NCBI GenBank assembly: GCA_928721915.1
Contig: CAKMVZ010000005.1
Span: 1 to 64,000, forward strand
Origin: an uncultured Clostridia bacterium
GTDB taxonomy: Bacteria > Bacillota > Clostridia > TANB77 > CAG-508
Reading direction: 5' to 3'
Length of the DNA: 64,000 nt
This document shows, one piece after another, positions 60,600 through 64,000 of the stretch. Both the position numbers and the translations under genes were made by a program. Positions within the stretch are counted from its first letter, which is position 1; each line of letters begins with the position of its first letter. The notes under the pieces were generated by a model. That model did no database searches and had not been told where the DNA came from. It saw nothing but the letters and a program-made list of their open reading frames with translations.

Positions 60600-61830
60600 A
60601 TGAAAAGAGTTGTAATTACTGGAATGGGAGCTATTACTCCTATTGGAAATAGTGTAAATGAATTTTGGAAAGGAATTGAAGAAACAAAATGTGGTATTGA
60701 TGAAATAACACAAATTGATACTACAGGTTTTAAAGTAAAATTAGCAGCAGAAGTAAAAGGATTTAATCCTGAGAATTATATGGATAAAAGAAGCGCAAGA
60801 AGATTAGATAGATTTTGCCAATTAGCAATGGCTGCTGCAAAAGAGGTTATGGAAGATAGTAAATTAGATGTATCTAAGATTGATGCTACACGTTTTGGTG
60901 TTGTAGTAGGTTCAGGAATTGGTGGGTTAAATACAACTTATGATATATCAGTTTTAGCATCTCAAAAAGGCCCTGATAGAGTTCCACCTCTTTGTATACC
61001 AATGGTAATAACAAATATGGCTTCTCGGAAATATTAGTATAGAATATGGAGCAAAGGGAGAAACTTTTGATATATCAGCTGCATGTTCAACTGGAACTCA
61101 TTGTATAGGCGAAGCTTATAGATTAATAAAACATGGATATCAAGATATTGTCATGGCTGGTGGAACTGAATCAGCAATAGATATGGTTGGTATTGCTGGA
61201 TTTACTAATATTAAAGCTTTAACACAAGCAACTGATAAAAATAGAGCAAGTATTCCATTTGACAAAGAAAGAAGTGGATTTGTCATGGGAGAAGGCGCAG
61301 GCATTTTAATGTTAGAAGAATTAGAACATGCTAAAAAAAGAGGAGCTAAAATTTATGCAGAAATTGTTGGTTTTGGTTCAACTTCAGATAGCTATCATAT
61401 GACTGCACCAGATCCAGAAGGAGATGGAATAATAAGAGCTATGAATTTAGCTATGAATGAAGCTGGAATTAAACCTGAGGATATAGATTATATTAATGCT
61501 CATGGTACTTCAACACATTTAAATGATGTTGGAGAATCAAAAGCGATAAAAAAAGCTTTTGGTGAGGCAAGCAAAACTTTACCTGTTAGCTCAATAAAAG
61601 GAAATGTAGGACATTTATTAGGAGCTGCAGGAGCAGTTGAAGCAATAGCAACAATTAAGGCAATTGAAACAAGTCTTATTCCACCTACTATAAATTATAA
61701 AGTCCCTGATGAAGAATGTGACATAGATGTTGTACCAAATGTTCCAAGAAAAAAAGAACTTAAATATGCAATGTCAAATTCTTTAGCTTTTGGTGGACAT
61801 AATGGAAGTCTTATATTTAAAAAATATTAA
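60600..61830 (+). CDS. fabF: 3-oxoacyl-ACP synthase II, joined across a +1 shift at CGG 61026
   Basis: 409 aa after joining, standard. VVITGMGAITPIG start; catalytic Cys in ISAACSTGTHC; His in NAHGTSTHLND and GNVGHLLGAAGAVEA; ends SNSLAFGGHNGSLIF. CGG 61026 breaks the frame just before the catalytic Cys; skipping C restores NMASGNISIEYGAKG (Gly143). It condenses malonyl-ACP with acyl-ACP. Conventional calling would give two fragments, neither with a complete active site. Confidence 0.95.
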
Positions 61831-61863
61831 TTTTTAGGTTAAAGGATAAAAGGAGGTAATTTT

Positions 61864-62352
61864 ATGGATTACAAAGAAATTAAAAAATTAATGGATGATA
61901 TGGGAGAATCAAAATTAACTGAAATTGAAGTTGAATTTCCAGATGGTACAAAAATTAAAATAAGAAAAGATGAAAAACCAAAAGCTCCACCAATTCCATT
62001 GCATGATACAAGAATGTCAATGGTTCCACTTGAATATACAGTACCATATCCAATGGGGGCTAGTGTTCCTGTAGCTCAAAATAAACCAACCGCTCCAGAA
62101 ACTAAACCAGAAGATAAAGGAAATGTTGTAAAATCACCAATGGTTGGAACATTTTATTCTAAACCATCTCCAACAGCAGAACCTTTTGTAAAAATTGGAA
62201 GTAAAGTAAAAAAAGGTGATACTCTTTGTATTATTGAAGCAATGAAACTTATGAATGAAATAGAATCAGAGTTTGATGGAGAAGTTGTAGAGATTTTAGC
62301 TAAAGATGAAGATACTGTTGATTATGGAAAACTTTTATTTATCATAAAATAA
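61864..62352 (+). CDS. accB: Acetyl-CoA carboxylase biotin carboxyl carrier protein
   Basis: 162 aa. N-terminal KKLMDDMGESKLTEIEVEF, a Pro-rich linker, then the biotinyl domain with EAMKLMNEIE, whose Lys (residue about 129) is biotinylated. It carries CO2 for malonyl-CoA synthesis. SD AAAGGAGG. Other acc genes are expected beyond this window. Confidence 0.95.
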   Translation: MDYKEIKKLMDDMGESKLTEIEVEFPDGTKIKIRKDEKPKAPPIPLHDTRMSMVPLEYTVPYPMGASVPVAQNKPTAPETKPEDKGNVVKSPMVGTFYSKPSPTAEPFVKIGSKVKKGDTLCIIEAMKLMNEIESEFDGEVVEILAKDEDTVDYGKLLFIIK

Positions 62353-62360
62353 TTTTAAAT

Positions 62361-62393
62361 AGGGTTTATAGGAATCCTTAAAAAACCTAAATT
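62361..62393 (+). promoter_or_regulatory. Pseudoknot-like leader, copy D
   Basis: AGGGTTTATAGGAATCCTT, then AAAAAACCTAAA. Stem 1 AGG/CCT, stem 2 TAGG/CCTA. It lies within the operon, between accB and the small membrane gene, ending 22 bases before ATG 62416, so it is more likely a translation control element than a transcription-start leader. Confidence 0.6.
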
Positions 62394-62415
62394 TATTTAT
62401 AAGGACAAAAGAAAA

Positions 62416-62784
62416 ATGAAAATAGTATATGCAGTAATTGCAATAATTTTTAGCGCTATAGCTTGGATTTGTACTCAAACTAGATGGGAATATCAATATA
62501 TATTAGAATATGTAGCAATATTTTTGGCAAGCTTTTTTGTGTGTTTAGTATTTTTATATCAAGAGGAAAATGAATCTTCTAAAAAATATACTATACTTAC
62601 ACCTTATAATTTAATCTATGTACTATTAATAATAGTATTACTTGTATTATTTAGAAATTATGCATATGAATATTGGAGAGAGGCTACTGGAAGTTTCTGG
62701 AAAATGATATTTACAGTAAATGCTTGCCAAGGTGCTTTTCTAATATTATTTTATAAAATAAGAGATTGGTATTATCATGCCTAA
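62416..62784 (+). CDS. Small four-helix membrane protein of unknown function
   Basis: 122 aa with four hydrophobic segments (about residues 3-20, 30-50, 66-84, 94-112). Its SD is weak (AAGGA 12 bases upstream). It sits between accB and fabZ and so is likely co-transcribed with fatty-acid synthesis. No family recognised. Preceded by leader copy D. Confidence 0.65.
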   Translation: MKIVYAVIAIIFSAIAWICTQTRWEYQYILEYVAIFLASFFVCLVFLYQEENESSKKYTILTPYNLIYVLLIIVLLVLFRNYAYEYWREATGSFWKMIFTVNACQGAFLILFYKIRDWYYHA

Positions 62785-62829
62785 AAAATATTTTATAGTT
62801 ATTAAAATTTATATAAAGGAAGTAAAAAT

Positions 62830-63261
62830 ATGTTAAATATAGATGAAATAATGAAAATAATTCCACAAAGACCACCTATTCTTATGATAGATAGAGTTGA
62901 AGAATTAGTTCCTGGAGAAAGTGCAATAGCATACAAAAATGTATGTATAAATGAACCATATTTTCAAGGTCACTTTCCAGGTCAGCCTATTATGCCGGGA
63001 GTTTTAATTGTTGAATCTCTTGCACAAACAGGTGCAGTTGCAATTCTTTCAATGGAAGAAAATAAAAATAAGAATGCATTTTTTGGTGGAATTGATAAAT
63101 TAAGATTTAAAAGACCTGTAAAGCCAGGAGATGTTTTAAAATTAGAAGTTAAAATTATAAAGAAAAAAGGTCCAATCGGAGTTGGAGAAGCAATAGCAAC
63201 AGTAGATGGAGAATTAGTAACAAAAGGAGAGCTTACTTTTGCAATTGTAGATAATCCATAA
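62830..63261 (+). CDS. fabZ: 3-hydroxyacyl-ACP dehydratase
   Basis: 143 aa. Hot-dog fold: IIPQRPPILMIDRV, catalytic His in FQGHFPGQPIMPGVLIVE (with Glu), FFGGIDKLRFKRPVKPGD. Dehydrates 3-hydroxyacyl-ACP. No in-frame CGG. Terminator follows. Confidence 0.96.
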   Translation: MLNIDEIMKIIPQRPPILMIDRVEELVPGESAIAYKNVCINEPYFQGHFPGQPIMPGVLIVESLAQTGAVAILSMEENKNKNAFFGGIDKLRFKRPVKPGDVLKLEVKIIKKKGPIGVGEAIATVDGELVTKGELTFAIVDNP

Positions 63262-63267
63262 AAAATT

Positions 63268-63304
63268 TTAAGCAGGCTTTTTTGTACAAAAAGGCCTGCT
63301 TGAA
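63268..63304. terminator. Bidirectional terminator after fabZ
   Basis: AAGCAGGC/GCCTGCTT arms with A/T stretches on each side, between convergent genes. Confidence 0.8.
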
Positions 63305-63321
63305 AGAAAAGCTTTTTTTAA

Positions 63322-63942
63322 TTAGATTAAAGAAATTTTAACATTACTAGGATTTTCTAGTACAAATGCTTTTGCTACGCCAATAGCAATTTGACCAGAA
63401 ATTAGCTGATTTTTTAGTACATAATACTGATTTAAGATTTCATGTTCATTTGGAAAATGAAATCCCATAGAAACTAGGCTTTCAGAGACAGTTTTTATCT
63501 TTCTGCTTTTGATTTCTTCTAGAGAAGTATTAAGTACAATAAGATATACTTGTTCAAAAAAATTTGAGTATCTCATTAATGTTCCTAATCTTCCTTGGAA
63601 GCTATAATGAACAGAGTCAAAAACTGTCACATCTTTTTCTTTGCTGGATTGAAAAACCATGCTAAGCAGCGTATCTTGAGTTTTAAGATAAGCTACTCTT
63701 CCTAGATGAGTAGAAATTTCTTTCCAATGTTCAGAGTTTGGGGTAAGCTGCAAATCATCTTCTGTAACTTTAACGAGCATATTTGCATATTTCTCCATAA
63801 TAACATCAGAATTAATAATCTGTTCTTCTGAAAAAGCTTTTTTGGCAAAAGTAGTTTTACCACTATTTGCCGTCCCACACAGTGCAACTAACGTATGTGG
63901 TGGAATCCGTATCTCACTTGGGTTCCAAAATAAATTTTTCAT
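63322..63942 (-). CDS. Polynucleotide-kinase-like P-loop ATPase with an in-frame CGG
   Basis: 206 aa, ATG 63942 after AAAGGAGG. LVALCGTANSGKTTFAKKAF is a clear Walker A; later VFDSVHYSFQGR and YLIVLNTSLEEIKSRK fit the AAA_33/Pnkp-type kinase group. Codon 12 (63909-63907) is CGG in EIRIPPH, where Arg or Lys is usual for the family. A +1 shift there would reach TAG after six codons. So either CGG is read as Arg here or the gene is poorly expressed. Orphan on the opposite strand; possibly transferred recently. Confidence 0.78.
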   Translation of the reverse strand: MKNLFWNPSEIRIPPHTLVALCGTANSGKTTFAKKAFSEEQIINSDVIMEKYANMLVKVTEDDLQLTPNSEHWKEISTHLGRVAYLKTQDTLLSMVFQSSKEKDVTVFDSVHYSFQGRLGTLMRYSNFFEQVYLIVLNTSLEEIKSRKIKTVSESLVSMGFHFPNEHEILNQYYVLKNQLISGQIAIGVAKAFVLENPSNVKISLI

Positions 63943-64000
63943 AAAGATTCCTCCTTTGATGTGCTATAAGTTAAATTATAACATGTAAGGAATAAAAAGA

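Noticed and set aside
16667..61028. Explanation of the split genes as sequencing or assembly errors
   Set aside because: An extra-C error before GG should hit all three codon phases and intergenic DNA. All 22 breaks are in phase 0 at CGG, and none at the roughly 45 out-of-phase CGG triplets. Raw reads would still be the decisive check.
16667..61028. Explanation as pseudogenes
   Set aside because: Essential genes (secA, prfB, fabD, fabF) are affected, both halves are fully conserved, there are no other lesions, and the same single change recurs.
16667..61028. Simple reassignment of CGG to another amino acid
   Set aside because: A reassigned triplet would leave the frame unchanged; here the downstream frame is always +1.
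24854..62393. preQ1-I riboswitch identity for the repeated leader
   Set aside because: The architecture is similar, but the conserved preQ1 loop and tail bases differ and none of the four downstream genes is linked to queuosine.
1..64000. tRNA genes, rRNA genes or CRISPR arrays
   Set aside because: I found no cloverleaf-type sequence, rRNA signature or regularly spaced direct repeats. A tRNA able to explain the CGG shift is therefore not within this window as far as I can see.

Overview
The window is very AT-rich DNA with strong AGGAGG-type ribosome-binding sites, long co-directional operons and spore-associated genes (dpaA, pdaA). It most likely comes from an uncultured, endospore-lineage clostridial Bacillota, probably gut-associated; I cannot place it more precisely. 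No tRNA, rRNA or CRISPR array is visible. Almost all genes lie on the + strand.

Layout: 1-10.7 kb is an exopolysaccharide locus (glycosyltransferases, polymerase, pyruvyl-transferase-like protein, radical SAM protein, two flippases, some decayed genes). 10.9-12.3 kb is a toxin/antitoxin/SecB-like-chaperone module under a 36-bp palindromic operator. 12.5-20.3 kb holds a TetR/acyl-CoA ligase pair, an acidic protein, two tandem histidine kinases and an FG-GAP-like protein. 20.4-33.2 kb holds addA (LexA-like box in its promoter), a GH25 muramidase, a TPR protein, dpaA, uppP, folD, dprA and pdaA. 33.2-46.9 kb is housekeeping (secA, leuS, prfB, NAGPA and VanW surface proteins, trmB, a GldA/F/G-type ABC system). 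46.9-49.1 kb is a repeat-flanked Rpn-type nuclease gene. 49.1-58.2 kb holds a YfhO-like membrane protein, copA, a TtcA-like thiolase, a CNNM/HlyC protein, a lipid kinase and yebC. 58.4-63.3 kb is a fatty-acid synthesis operon (fabD, fabG, fabF, accB, fabZ). A polynucleotide-kinase-like gene on the - strand closes the window.

The outstanding feature is a recoding signal. Fifteen genes, including essential ones (secA, prfB, fabD, fabF, trmB), appear broken in conventional translation. Every break is a +1 shift located exactly at an in-frame CGG codon. Skipping the C and reading the next three bases (GGN, glycine) restores the conserved protein each time. I count 22 such sites on both strands (CGGA 17, CGGT 3, CGGG 1, CGGC 1). 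About 45 CGG triplets in the other two phases of genes cause no frame change. Only two in-frame CGG codons, both in orphan - strand genes, seem to be read without a shift. This phase dependence argues against sequencing error and for a genome-wide +1 frameshift (or CGGN quadruplet decoding as glycine) at an otherwise unusable CGG codon. CDS entries below are drawn as joined genes across these sites.

A second candidate system is a short H-type pseudoknot-like leader directly upstream of four genes (GH25 muramidase, secA, CNNM protein, small membrane protein), with compensatory changes in its first stem.
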